Position numbers and translations under genes: made by a program
The notes under the pieces: model-generated
The model's input: the letters and a program-made list of their open reading frames with translations, nothing else
Databases searched by the model: none
Told to the model about the DNA's origin: nothing
In this document: positions 1-5,389 of the stretch, one piece after another
Layout: every line of letters starts with the position of its first letter
Position numbering within the stretch: the stretch's first letter is position 1
Source: an uncultured Lachnospiraceae bacterium
GTDB taxonomy: Bacteria > Bacillota > Clostridia > Lachnospirales > Lachnospiraceae
Direction of reading: 5' to 3'
DNA: 7,092 nt
NCBI GenBank assembly: GCA_905209865.1
Contig: CAJLUP010000092.1
Location: 1 to 7,092 of the forward strand

Positions 1-296
1 TCAATAACAAGCACTGCCGCATCTGTCTTATTAAGCGTCTGGTAACTTTTTTTCACCCGAAGCTCTCCAAGAGTCCCTTCATCATCTATCCCTGGTGTAT
101 CCATCATCACCACAGGGCCGATCGGAAGCAGTTCCATCGACTTATATACCGGATCCGTTGTCGTTCCCTTTACGTCTGATACAACTGCAAGATCCTGCCC
201 TGTAACTGCATTCATGACACTAGACTTTCCGGCATTCCTTCTTCCAAAAAATCCGATATGAACCCGTTCGGACATCGGCGTACTATTCATCCCCAT
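1..296 (-). CDS. hydF: HydF, [FeFe]-hydrogenase H-cluster maturation GTPase (N-terminal part, runs off the window)
   Basis: HydF is the cytoplasmic GTPase and scaffold that carries the 2Fe subcluster made by HydE and HydG and delivers it to apo-[FeFe]-hydrogenase. The first 98 codons are present, and the gene continues past base 1. Visible GTPase motifs are G1 GRRNAGKS (residues 18-25), the switch I region KGTTTDPV (43-50), and G3 DTPG (66-69). The combination HIGFFGRRNAGKSS plus VSDVKGTTTDPVYK is typical of HydF rather than of Era, EngA or MnmE. The dimerization and C-terminal Fe-S domains lie outside the window. The start at 296 is chosen because AAGGAAG (304-310) sits 7 nt upstream. A second in-frame ATG at 290 is possible and overlaps the stop of a small ORF. 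The gene follows tyrS with no visible terminator or convincing promoter between them, so co-transcription is plausible. Other HydF-like TRAFAC GTPases are the only realistic alternative. Confidence 0.92.
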   Translation of the reverse strand, partial: MGMNSTPMSERVHIGFFGRRNAGKSSVMNAVTGQDLAVVSDVKGTTTDPVYKSMELLPIGPVVMMDTPGIDDEGTLGELRVKKSYQTLNKTDAAVLVI

Positions 297-388
297 ACAG
301 CCACTTCCTTTCCCACTTGGATCAGCAATCTCCCGCTGCCGCTAATCTGCCAATTCATTTTCACAAACTCACAGAAACCTGCCTGCAT
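287..388 (-). CDS. Candidate 33-aa small ORF between tyrS and hydF (unknown function)
   Basis: A reading frame of 33 codons runs from ATG at 388 to TGA at 289-287. A GGAG sits 7 nt before the ATG. The stop overlaps an in-frame hydF ATG (290) in an ATGA arrangement, the usual sign of translational coupling. The peptide begins MQAGFCEFVKMNW and ends LLIQVGKEVAVWG. It has no membrane segment or recognised motif. The frame is the same as tyrS: the tyrS TAA is followed by eight sense codons and then this ATG, so stop readthrough would extend TyrRS by 41 residues. I do not recognise the product, and an open frame of this length can occur by chance. Against it, the region also contains the hydF ribosome binding site and a small hairpin, which could explain the sequence without translation. 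Confidence 0.3.
   Translation of the reverse strand: MQAGFCEFVKMNWQISGSGRLLIQVGKEVAVWG
304..310 (-). promoter_or_regulatory. Ribosome binding site of hydF
   Basis: AAGGAAG on the minus strand lies 7 nt before the ATG at 296 and 13 nt before the ATG at 290. This favours 296 as the hydF start. It lies inside the candidate small ORF 388-287, so ribosomes finishing that ORF would pass over it. Confidence 0.65.
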
Positions 389-412
389 TTTTGTTCTCCG
401 TCCCTGTACTTC

Positions 413-1636
413 TTACTCAGCAACAACCCGGCGGAAGTTTTTCTTTCCTTTTTTCAAAATAATTCCTTCACCTGACAGATCTTCTTTTCCGAAAGCCGCA
501 GCAATATCGGATACTTTCTCTCCGTCTACCGCAACGCCGCCCTGCTGCACCGCGCGTCTCGCCTCAGATTTTGATGTAACAAGACCGCTCTTCACAAGCA
601 TTGTAAGAATGTCAATCTTTCCGTCTGTCAGATCATCTTCTGTGAGCTGCGCTGTCGGCATCTCTGCTGCATTTCCTTTGCTGAACAAAGCTCTTGCACT
701 TTCCTGCGCTTTCTTCGCCTCTTCTTCTCCGTGAACAAGTTTTGTCAGTTCATATGCCAAAATCTCTTTTGCAGTATTAAGCTGCGCGCCTTCCCAAGCA
801 TCCATTTTATCGATTTCCTCAAGCGGAAGGAATGTCAGCATACGGATACATTTCAGCACATCGGCATCAGCTACATTTCTCCAATACTGATAAAAGTCAA
901 ACGGCGATGTTTTATTTTCATCAAGCCATACAGCTCCTGACTGTGTTTTTCCCATCTTCTTTCCTTCTGAATTCAAAAGGAGAGTGATCGTCATTGCGCC
1001 TGCATCCTCGCCTAATTTTCTTCTGATCAATTCTGTTCCCGCAAGCATATTGCTCCACTGGTCATCTCCGCCAAACTGCATGTTACATCCATATTTCTGG
1101 AACAATGCATAAAAGTCATACGCCTGCATAATCATATAATTAAACTCAAGGAAACTCAAACCTTTTTCCATTCTCTGTTTATAGCATTCAGCTGTAAGCA
1201 TACGGTTTACAGAAAAATGCGGTCCGATTTCCCGAAGCACCTCTACATAGTTCAGGTCAAGCAGCCAGTCTGCATTATTTACCATAAGCGCTTTCCCTTC
1301 AGAAAAATCAATAAACTTGCTCATCTGTTTCTTAAAGCAGTCACAGTTATGCTGAATCTGCTCCGGTGTCATCATACTTCTCATATCGGATCTTCCTGAC
1401 GGATCTCCGATATATCCTGTTCCGCCTCCGATCAGCGCAATCGGTTTATTTCCAGCTTCCTGAAGACGTTTCATAAGGCACAGCGCCATAAAATGTCCTA
1501 CATGAAGGCTGTCTGCCGTCGGATCAAATCCAATATAAAACACAGCCTTTCCATTGTTTACTAAATCGCGGATTCTTTCTTCATCCGTCACCTGCGCGAT
1601 CAGACCTCTTGCCTGAAGTTCCTCGTAAATTCCCAT
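413..1636 (-). CDS. tyrS: Tyrosyl-tRNA synthetase (TyrRS)
   Basis: This class Ic aminoacyl-tRNA synthetase charges tRNA-Tyr with tyrosine in the cytoplasm. The protein is 407 aa, close to the usual bacterial TyrRS length. Motifs in order: tyrosine and ATP pocket YIGFDPTADSLHVGH (34-48, with the HIGH-type motif HVGH at 45-48), GGGTGYIGDPSG (70-81), QAYDF (171-175), GGDDQW (189-194), and the KMSKS-type loop KMGKT (227-231). A C-terminal S4-like RNA-binding domain runs from about 340 to 407 (KSEARRAVQQGGVAVDG). The start is set at 1636 because AAGGAG lies 7 nt upstream. A longer reading from TTG at 1663 would place that ribosome binding site inside the gene and add nine residues not seen in the family. 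Expression is controlled by the tyrosyl T-box leader directly upstream. No intrinsic terminator is visible after the TAA at 413. Confidence 0.98.
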   Translation of the reverse strand: MGIYEELQARGLIAQVTDEERIRDLVNNGKAVFYIGFDPTADSLHVGHFMALCLMKRLQEAGNKPIALIGGGTGYIGDPSGRSDMRSMMTPEQIQHNCDCFKKQMSKFIDFSEGKALMVNNADWLLDLNYVEVLREIGPHFSVNRMLTAECYKQRMEKGLSFLEFNYMIMQAYDFYALFQKYGCNMQFGGDDQWSNMLAGTELIRRKLGEDAGAMTITLLLNSEGKKMGKTQSGAVWLDENKTSPFDFYQYWRNVADADVLKCIRMLTFLPLEEIDKMDAWEGAQLNTAKEILAYELTKLVHGEEEAKKAQESARALFSKGNAAEMPTAQLTEDDLTDGKIDILTMLVKSGLVTSKSEARRAVQQGGVAVDGEKVSDIAAAFGKEDLSGEGIILKKGKKNFRRVVAE

Positions 1637-1643
1637 TTTCTTT

Positions 1644-1649
1644 CTCCTT
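1644..1649 (-). promoter_or_regulatory. Ribosome binding site of tyrS
   Basis: AAGGAG on the minus strand, 7 nt before the ATG at 1636. It fixes the start and rules out the upstream TTG at 1663. It lies downstream of the T-box terminator hairpin, so it is transcribed only when antitermination succeeds. Confidence 0.85.
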
Positions 1650-1675
1650 TTTCCAAATAGCAAAATTTAAAATAC

Positions 1676-1711
1676 AAAAAACCGTCCTTATCGCTCACGC
1701 AATAAGGACGG
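1676..1711 (-). terminator. T-box intrinsic terminator of the tyrS leader
   Basis: A perfect 10-bp stem, CCGUCCUUAU (1711-1702) with AUAAGGACGG (1691-1682), closes a 10-nt loop and is followed by six U residues (1681-1676). It is regulated by competition with the antiterminator. It would also stop transcripts reading through from nagB-cutC. Confidence 0.95.
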
Positions 1712-1732
1712 ATCTTCCCGTGGTACCACCTT
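1704..1732 (-). promoter_or_regulatory. T-box antiterminator
   Basis: The antiterminator can be read directly. AAGG (1732-1729) pairs with CCUU (1707-1704). A 7-nt bulge UGGUACC (1728-1722) follows. ACGG (1721-1718) then pairs with CCGU (1711-1708) across the loop GAAGAU. The UGGU at the start of the bulge is complementary to ACCA, the 3' end expected for a tRNA with discriminator A, which bacterial tRNA-Tyr has. The CCGUCCUU strand is shared with the terminator, so the two folds exclude each other. Confidence 0.93.
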
Positions 1733-1998
1733 AATTTACTGAACTGTCGATCCCCGACACTTTTTCAGCCTCACTTGGTACGATAACGTGCACCACTCCG
1801 TCACAGCCTACTCATTCCCTGCCATCATCTATACACAGCGACTTCTTTTATCCGCGCTGCCGGACAGTTCCTTTTCGGTGTGAAGCTCCGGGATGTATTC
1901 ACAAATTCGTCTCACGCGCCTCTCATCAACCGGCTGCTTTCTGTCATCTCGTTCACTTGTTACTTGTTCCCTTCAAAGCCTGTATATTTATGAAGCAT

Positions 1999-2027
1999 AT
2001 CTTAGCTTACAGTAATTGTTTTGTCAA
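1999..2027 (-). promoter_or_regulatory. Sigma-A type promoter of the T-box/tyrS transcript
   Basis: On the minus strand, a perfect -35 TTGACA (2027-2022) is followed by a 17-bp spacer and the -10 TAAGAT (2004-1999, 4 of 6 consensus bases). The inferred start near 1992 is just upstream of the T-box. No terminator is seen between the cutC stop (2084) and this promoter. Confidence 0.85.
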
Positions 2028-2083
2028 GCAGTGATTGTATATTAACTCCTGTTTTTCTCCTTGCAAATCATCTGTCAGCCATT

Positions 2084-2851
2084 TCACAAAGACATCGCAG
2101 TCAAGATTTGTTTCGCCTGCTTAATCTGTTCGGAATCAGTCTGCCAAATATCAAATTCAGGAAAACCCGGTATACCCATAGGCACATCTTCCCTTCGGAA
2201 TTTCATCAGACTGTCAACTACTTTCTTTCCTGACATATGAAAAGAAGTCACTTCAGCATAGTCCGACAGCTTTTTGATCACTTCTGGATTGATTCCGGCT
2301 CCTGCCAAAATCTCAATCTTTCCCTCGGATTCTTTCACCAGTTCCCGCAAAAGATCGCGACCGTTCCACGCGCTGTTTTTCTGCCCGCTTGTAAGGATCG
2401 TATCAACTCCAAGCTGTATACACTGTTCCAATGCTTCTTTTGCATCCCGGCACACATCAAACGCTCTGTGAAAGGTCACCGTGCACGGCGGCGCTTCACT
2501 ACCTTCTTTAGCGCATGAGATCAGTTTTTCCATCCTGTCGATATCAAGCGTCCCATCAGGTCTTAAAATCCCGATAACAACGCCTGCAGCTCCCGCCTCC
2601 CGGAATATACGCACCTCTTCTTCCAAGGTTTTAAATTCATACTCATCATAGCAGAAATCCCCGAATCTTGGACGAAGGAGCACTCTGATCGGAAGATCGA
2701 CATTCTTCTTCACCTGCTCAAACATCGCTGCAGACGGAGACAGACCTCCGATCACAAGAGCAGAACACAATTCAATCCGATCCGCTCCTCCGGTCTGTGC
2801 TTCGACTGCGGATTTCACACTATCCGCGCATACTTCAAGTAAATAAGCCAT
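2084..2851 (-). CDS. cutC: CutC family TIM-barrel protein (copper homeostasis protein CutC annotation)
   Basis: The protein is a 255-aa cytoplasmic TIM-barrel of the CutC family, at the usual length. Family motifs in order: LEVCADSVKSAVEAQTGGADRIELC (opening strand and helix, residues 5-29; key residues C8, E27, C29), GGLSPS (35-40), LLRPRFGDFCYDEYEF (58-73), GVVIGILRPDGTLD (90-103), TFHRAFD (126-132), ILTSG (152-156), and LAGAGIN (182-188). CutC was named for a copper-tolerance phenotype in E. coli, but its biochemical activity is not firmly settled. Its active-site-like residues sit at the barrel mouth, as in sugar- and amino-acid-metabolising enzymes. It starts 12 bp after the nagB stop, with only a modest ribosome binding site (AAGG 10 nt upstream), so the two genes are probably co-transcribed. 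That pairing suggests a sugar-related role rather than copper handling; this is inference. No metal-binding cluster such as CxxC is seen. Confidence 0.93.
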   Translation of the reverse strand: MAYLLEVCADSVKSAVEAQTGGADRIELCSALVIGGLSPSAAMFEQVKKNVDLPIRVLLRPRFGDFCYDEYEFKTLEEEVRIFREAGAAGVVIGILRPDGTLDIDRMEKLISCAKEGSEAPPCTVTFHRAFDVCRDAKEALEQCIQLGVDTILTSGQKNSAWNGRDLLRELVKESEGKIEILAGAGINPEVIKKLSDYAEVTSFHMSGKKVVDSLMKFRREDVPMGIPGFPEFDIWQTDSEQIKQAKQILTAMSL

Positions 2852-2863
2852 CCTGCTTCAGCC

Positions 2864-3595
2864 TTATCTCGGAATCTTTGACAACGCTGCTTTATCTCCA
2901 ACGATCACAACATCATTGTGGAGCTGCAGGATCGATGCCGGAACTTCCGGAGTTACCGGTCCGAAAAATGCCTTTGCAACGATATCTGCTTTTGCCTCGC
3001 CGTTTACGATAAGCAGAATCTTCTTCGCGCGCATGATCGTTCCGATTCCCATTGTATAAGCCTGACGCGGTACGTCATCCGCAGATGCAAAGAATCTCTT
3101 ATTTGCTTCGATTGTGCTCTTTGTCAGGTCAACACAGTGTGTCGTCTGTGCGAAAGAGCTGTCCGGCTCGTTAAATCCGATATGTCCGTTGTGTCCCAAA
3201 CCGAGAAGCTGGATGTCAACTCCTCCCATTGATTCGATCAGTTTCTCATATCTTTCACATTCTTTGTCCGCATCCGGTTCTGTTCCGTTCGGAACGTTTG
3301 TATTCTCAGGATCGATATTCACACGATCAAACAAATGCTCATGCATGAAATAGTAATAACTCTGATCGTTATCGCGTGTCAGACCTCTGTATTCATCAAG
3401 GTTTACTGTCTTAACTTCTGAGAAATCAAGGTCGCCTTTTTCATACCACTCTACAAGTTTGTCGTATGTTCCGATGGGTGTTGATCCTGTTGCAAGACCG
3501 AGTACACAATCCGGTTTCAAAATCACTTGTGCAGACAAAATATTGGCTGCTTTTCTGCTCATTGCTTCGTAGTTTTCTGTTTCATAAATTTTCAT
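2864..3595 (-). CDS. nagB: Glucosamine-6-phosphate deaminase NagB
   Basis: NagB converts glucosamine-6-phosphate to fructose-6-phosphate and ammonia, joining amino-sugar breakdown to glycolysis. The protein is 243 aa, the short form common in Firmicutes (the E. coli enzyme is about 266 aa). Motifs: phosphate loop GLATGSTPIGTY (33-44), NLDEY (65-69, with D67 as the likely catalytic base), LGLGHNGHIGFNEP (131-144, with H138 and E143 aligning with the E. coli H143/E148 pair), and MGIGTIMRAKKILL near 192-205. Asn136 stands where E. coli has Asp141; other short NagB proteins share this. The start is set at 3595 because AGGAGG lies 9 nt upstream. A longer frame opening at 3652 begins inside the promoter and is not credible. 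The gene has its own promoter and is followed by cutC. No nagA or PTS gene is in view. Confidence 0.97.
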   Translation of the reverse strand: MKIYETENYEAMSRKAANILSAQVILKPDCVLGLATGSTPIGTYDKLVEWYEKGDLDFSEVKTVNLDEYRGLTRDNDQSYYYFMHEHLFDRVNIDPENTNVPNGTEPDADKECERYEKLIESMGGVDIQLLGLGHNGHIGFNEPDSSFAQTTHCVDLTKSTIEANKRFFASADDVPRQAYTMGIGTIMRAKKILLIVNGEAKADIVAKAFFGPVTPEVPASILQLHNDVVIVGDKAALSKIPR

Positions 3596-3604
3596 ATCTT
3601 TCGC

Positions 3605-3610
3605 CCTCCT
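3605..3610 (-). promoter_or_regulatory. Ribosome binding site of nagB
   Basis: AGGAGG on the minus strand, a full Shine-Dalgarno core, lies 9 nt before the ATG at 3595. It settles the nagB start against the longer open frame beginning at 3652. Confidence 0.85.
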
Positions 3611-3623
3611 ATCGCTACATTTA

Positions 3624-3652
3624 AGTCTAACAATCTGCTTAACAAAAGTCAA
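3624..3652 (-). promoter_or_regulatory. Predicted sigma-A type promoter of nagB-cutC
   Basis: On the minus strand, -35 TTGACT (3652-3647) is separated by 17 bp from -10 TAGACT (3629-3624). The start would fall near 3617, leaving a leader of about 22 nt that holds little more than the ribosome binding site. The -35 box lies inside an inverted repeat, so control by a DNA-binding regulator is plausible. Confidence 0.7.
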
Positions 3653-3675
3653 GCAGAAAGACAGTTTCTCTGCTT
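3634..3675. repeat. Three alternating 7-bp half-sites at the nagB promoter
   Basis: On the plus strand TCTGCTT occurs at 3634-3640, its reverse complement AAGCAGA at 3651-3657, and TCTGCTT again at 3669-3675. Centre spacings are 17 and 18 bp. The inner pair extends to 10-bp arms with one mismatch around an AAAA centre (3634-3643 and 3648-3657), covering the nagB -35 box. The outer pair can form a separate hairpin in RNA coming from truA. It could be an operator, a terminator, or both. The repeat itself is seen directly; its function is inference. Confidence 0.6.
3641..3675 (-). terminator. Possible weak intrinsic terminator of the ecf-truA transcript
   Basis: RNA read from truA can form a 9-bp stem, AAGCAGAGA with UCUUUCUGCUU pairing from its 3' end (one G-U pair), with a 7-nt loop. 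GAC and UUUUGUU follow. The U-run is short and displaced by three bases, so termination would be partial at best. It lies 13 nt after the truA stop and overlaps the nagB -35 region. Confidence 0.35.
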
Positions 3676-3687
3676 CTTCCGATTCAC

Positions 3688-4425
3688 TTACTCATACGCA
3701 ATTTTCACAAGCACAAGCCCTTGCGCAGGGGCAGTCGCTCCCGCCTTTTCTCGTTTCTTTTGATCAAGCATCTCCTTAACCTCAAGAGGCGTACATGCAC
3801 CCCTCCCGACTTCTACAAGAGTACCTGCGATAATCCGCACCATATTATATAAAAACCCATTTCCGCTGATCCGCATTTTCACCAGATCTCCGTCCGGCTC
3901 AATCTCCAAACTATAAATCTTTCGAACCGTCGTTTTGACACCTGTATGAATGCTGCAAAATGTTTTAAAATCATGCTCGCCGACGAGATACTGCGCTGCC
4001 TTTCTCATCTCATCAACATTCAGCGGAAATGAAACAAACCAGGAATCTCTCCGTCTGATCGGGTCCGGCATCTCTCGGTTTACAATCGTATATTCATATG
4101 TTTTAACCGATGTTTGATAACGAGGATGCCAGTCTGTTCCCACTTCTTCCGAACGCACGATAACAATATCCTCAGGGAGCAGCCTGTTGACGGCGTACGC
4201 AATCCGATCCGAAGGGATCGGAGACTCCGTGTCAAAAACCGCCACATTTCCCTTTGCATGAACCCCTGCATCTGTCCTGCTTGCCCCAATCACACGGATC
4301 GTTTCGCCTGTCAGTTCAGACAGCGCCTTGTTCAGGACTTCTTCTACCGTAATTCCGTTCGGCTGTATCTGCCATCCGCAATAATCCGTTCCGTCATAAG
4401 CAACCGTCAATTTCACCCGTTTCAT
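3688..4425 (-). CDS. truA: tRNA pseudouridine(38-40) synthase TruA
   Basis: TruA isomerises uridines 38, 39 and 40 in the anticodon stem-loop of many tRNAs to pseudouridine. The 245-aa length is normal. Visible family motifs: the N-terminal strand LTVAYDGTDYCGWQIQP (6-22), the catalytic loop GASRTDAGVHA (47-57, with D52 as the catalytic aspartate), the conserved tyrosine in KTYEY (Y110), DFKTFCS (152-158), and the C-terminal GNGFLYNMVRIIAGTLVEVG near 189-208. It lies 139 nt after ecfT, the last gene of the ECF module, in the order familiar in Firmicutes. The region before the ATG has GGGG 13 nt away and GGA 8 nt away, a weak ribosome binding site. TAA at 3690-3688 ends the gene. Confidence 0.97.
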   Translation of the reverse strand: MKRVKLTVAYDGTDYCGWQIQPNGITVEEVLNKALSELTGETIRVIGASRTDAGVHAKGNVAVFDTESPIPSDRIAYAVNRLLPEDIVIVRSEEVGTDWHPRYQTSVKTYEYTIVNREMPDPIRRRDSWFVSFPLNVDEMRKAAQYLVGEHDFKTFCSIHTGVKTTVRKIYSLEIEPDGDLVKMRISGNGFLYNMVRIIAGTLVEVGRGACTPLEVKEMLDQKKREKAGATAPAQGLVLVKIAYE

Positions 4426-4564
4426 GTCTTTATCCGTTCCCCTTTTTCATCTCAGCCTTTTCACAAATTCTTTTACACATTCTCCTTTGTCTGCCGAAAA
4501 ACGAACTTTTGCAGTCCAAACTTTTGCCAATCAGACTTCCCTTTCACATTTTCTGCAGATACCT

Positions 4565-5389
4565 TTAGAAAATCCATACCCGAAACGGCACGAATTTCCC
4601 AAGCACAAACACTCCTGCCACATAGATGATCGTAATCAGATATGCCGCTTTATCTCTTTCTTTATATTTCAGCGGTTTCATCCTCGTTCTTCCCTCTCCG
4701 CCATGATAGCAGCGGGCTTCCATCGCCATTGCAAGATCGTTCGCCCTTCGGAAGGCAGATACGAATAACGGAACAAGAATCGGAATCATCGCCTTCGCTC
4801 TTTGGATAATATTTCCGCTCTCAAAATCAGCGCCTCTGGCAATCTGAGCTTTCATAATCTTGTCCGTTTCCTCTAAAAGGATCGGAATGAATCGAAGCGC
4901 AATGGACATGATCATCGCCACCTCATGAACCGGAAGGTGCAGTTTATTCAGCGGACTTAGTAATTTTTCCATTCCATCCATCAATCCGTTCGGGGACGTT
5001 GTAAATGTCATAAGCGAAGAACCCGCCACAAGATACATCAATCGAAGCGCCATGAAAACGGACGTCCGAACGCCTTCCTCCGTAATCGTAAAAATCCAAA
5101 AATGCAGCAGCACTTCGCCGCCTCTTGTCAGAAATAAATTCATAACGACCGTAAACATCAGCAGGATTACGATCGGCTTTAAGCCCTTCACAATATATTT
5201 CAACGGAACTTTCGACATATGAATAACTGTCCCAAGAAATAACGTTGCGATCACATATCCGAGAAACGAGCTTTGAATAAATAAAGAGACAAGAAATAAA
5301 AGGGTGCAAACAATTTTCACCCTTGGGTCTAAACTATGTATCCGGCTTTTTACCGGGTAATACTGTCCGATCGTAATATCTCTGATCAT
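4565..5389 (-). CDS. ecfT: EcfT, energy-coupling factor transporter transmembrane protein
   Basis: EcfT is the membrane scaffold that couples the EcfA ATPases to exchangeable substrate-binding S subunits in ECF-type vitamin and micronutrient importers. The protein is 274 aa. The N-terminal signature GQYYPVKSRIHSLDPRVKI (8-26) is typical. Hydrophobic segments are visible at about 26-57, 70-88, 107-130 and 248-266, with further helices between 155 and 172 and around 200-212. The two cytoplasmic coupling motifs that bind the ATPases are ARG (184-186, in QIARGAD) and ARC (225-227, in EARCYHGG), where Cys replaces the Gly of a strict Ala-Arg-Gly motif. The start codon overlaps the ecfA2 stop by 4 bp (ATGA), indicating translational coupling. 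No S subunit is encoded in the window, as expected for group II systems whose S genes are scattered. Confidence 0.96.
   Translation of the reverse strand: MIRDITIGQYYPVKSRIHSLDPRVKIVCTLLFLVSLFIQSSFLGYVIATLFLGTVIHMSKVPLKYIVKGLKPIVILLMFTVVMNLFLTRGGEVLLHFWIFTITEEGVRTSVFMALRLMYLVAGSSLMTFTTSPNGLMDGMEKLLSPLNKLHLPVHEVAMIMSIALRFIPILLEETDKIMKAQIARGADFESGNIIQRAKAMIPILVPLFVSAFRRANDLAMAMEARCYHGGEGRTRMKPLKYKERDKAAYLITIIYVAGVFVLGKFVPFRVWIF

Larger units (their letters stand above)
1676..1992 (-). promoter_or_regulatory. Tyrosine-specific T-box riboswitch leader of tyrS
   Basis: This leader RNA binds tRNA-Tyr directly. Uncharged tRNA stabilises an antiterminator and allows transcription of tyrS; charged tRNA lets the terminator form. 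On the minus strand the leader carries the specifier codon UAC (1897-1895) in the context GAAUACAUCC, where GAA before and A after are typical of the specifier loop. UAC is a tyrosine codon, matching the downstream gene. A stem II-like hairpin has arms CAGCG/CGCUG (1859-1855 and 1840-1836). A stem III-like hairpin with arms UGGU and ACG opposite CGU and ACCA lies near 1795-1773. The conserved T-box element AAGGUGGUACCACGG is at 1732-1718, and a U-tailed terminator follows. The transcription start is inferred near 1992 from the promoter. Stem I was not folded in detail. Confidence 0.95.

Noticed and set aside
258..734. Plus-strand open frame of 158 codons opposite hydF start and tyrS
   Set aside because: It lies antisense to well-supported genes, has low-complexity Ser/Phe/Pro-rich composition typical of reverse-complement frames, and matches no recognisable family.
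2028..2083. Terminator or small ORF between cutC and the tyrS promoter (AAGGAG is present on the minus strand)
   Set aside because: No hairpin with a U-run is found, and no ATG, GTG or TTG start follows the AAGGAG at a suitable distance.
3607..3622. Catabolite-response (cre) site near the nagB leader (TGTAGCGATA)
   Set aside because: It lacks the full spacing and symmetry of the cre consensus; the resemblance is partial and expected by chance.
4430..4480. 16-codon minus-strand ORF between ecfT and truA (starts MCKRICEK)
   Set aside because: AAGGAG is only 1 nt from its ATG, too close for initiation, and the ORF is too short to support without conservation data.
4510..4535. Weak hairpin AGUCUGA/UUUGGACU in the ecfT-truA gap as a terminator
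   Set aside because: Two of seven pairs are G-U and no U-run follows, so there is no support for termination between ecfT and truA.
4114..4629. Plus-strand open frame of 171 codons opposite truA and ecfT
   Set aside because: It is antisense to truA and ecfT, rich in Arg, His and Phe without motifs, and shows no promoter or ribosome binding site.
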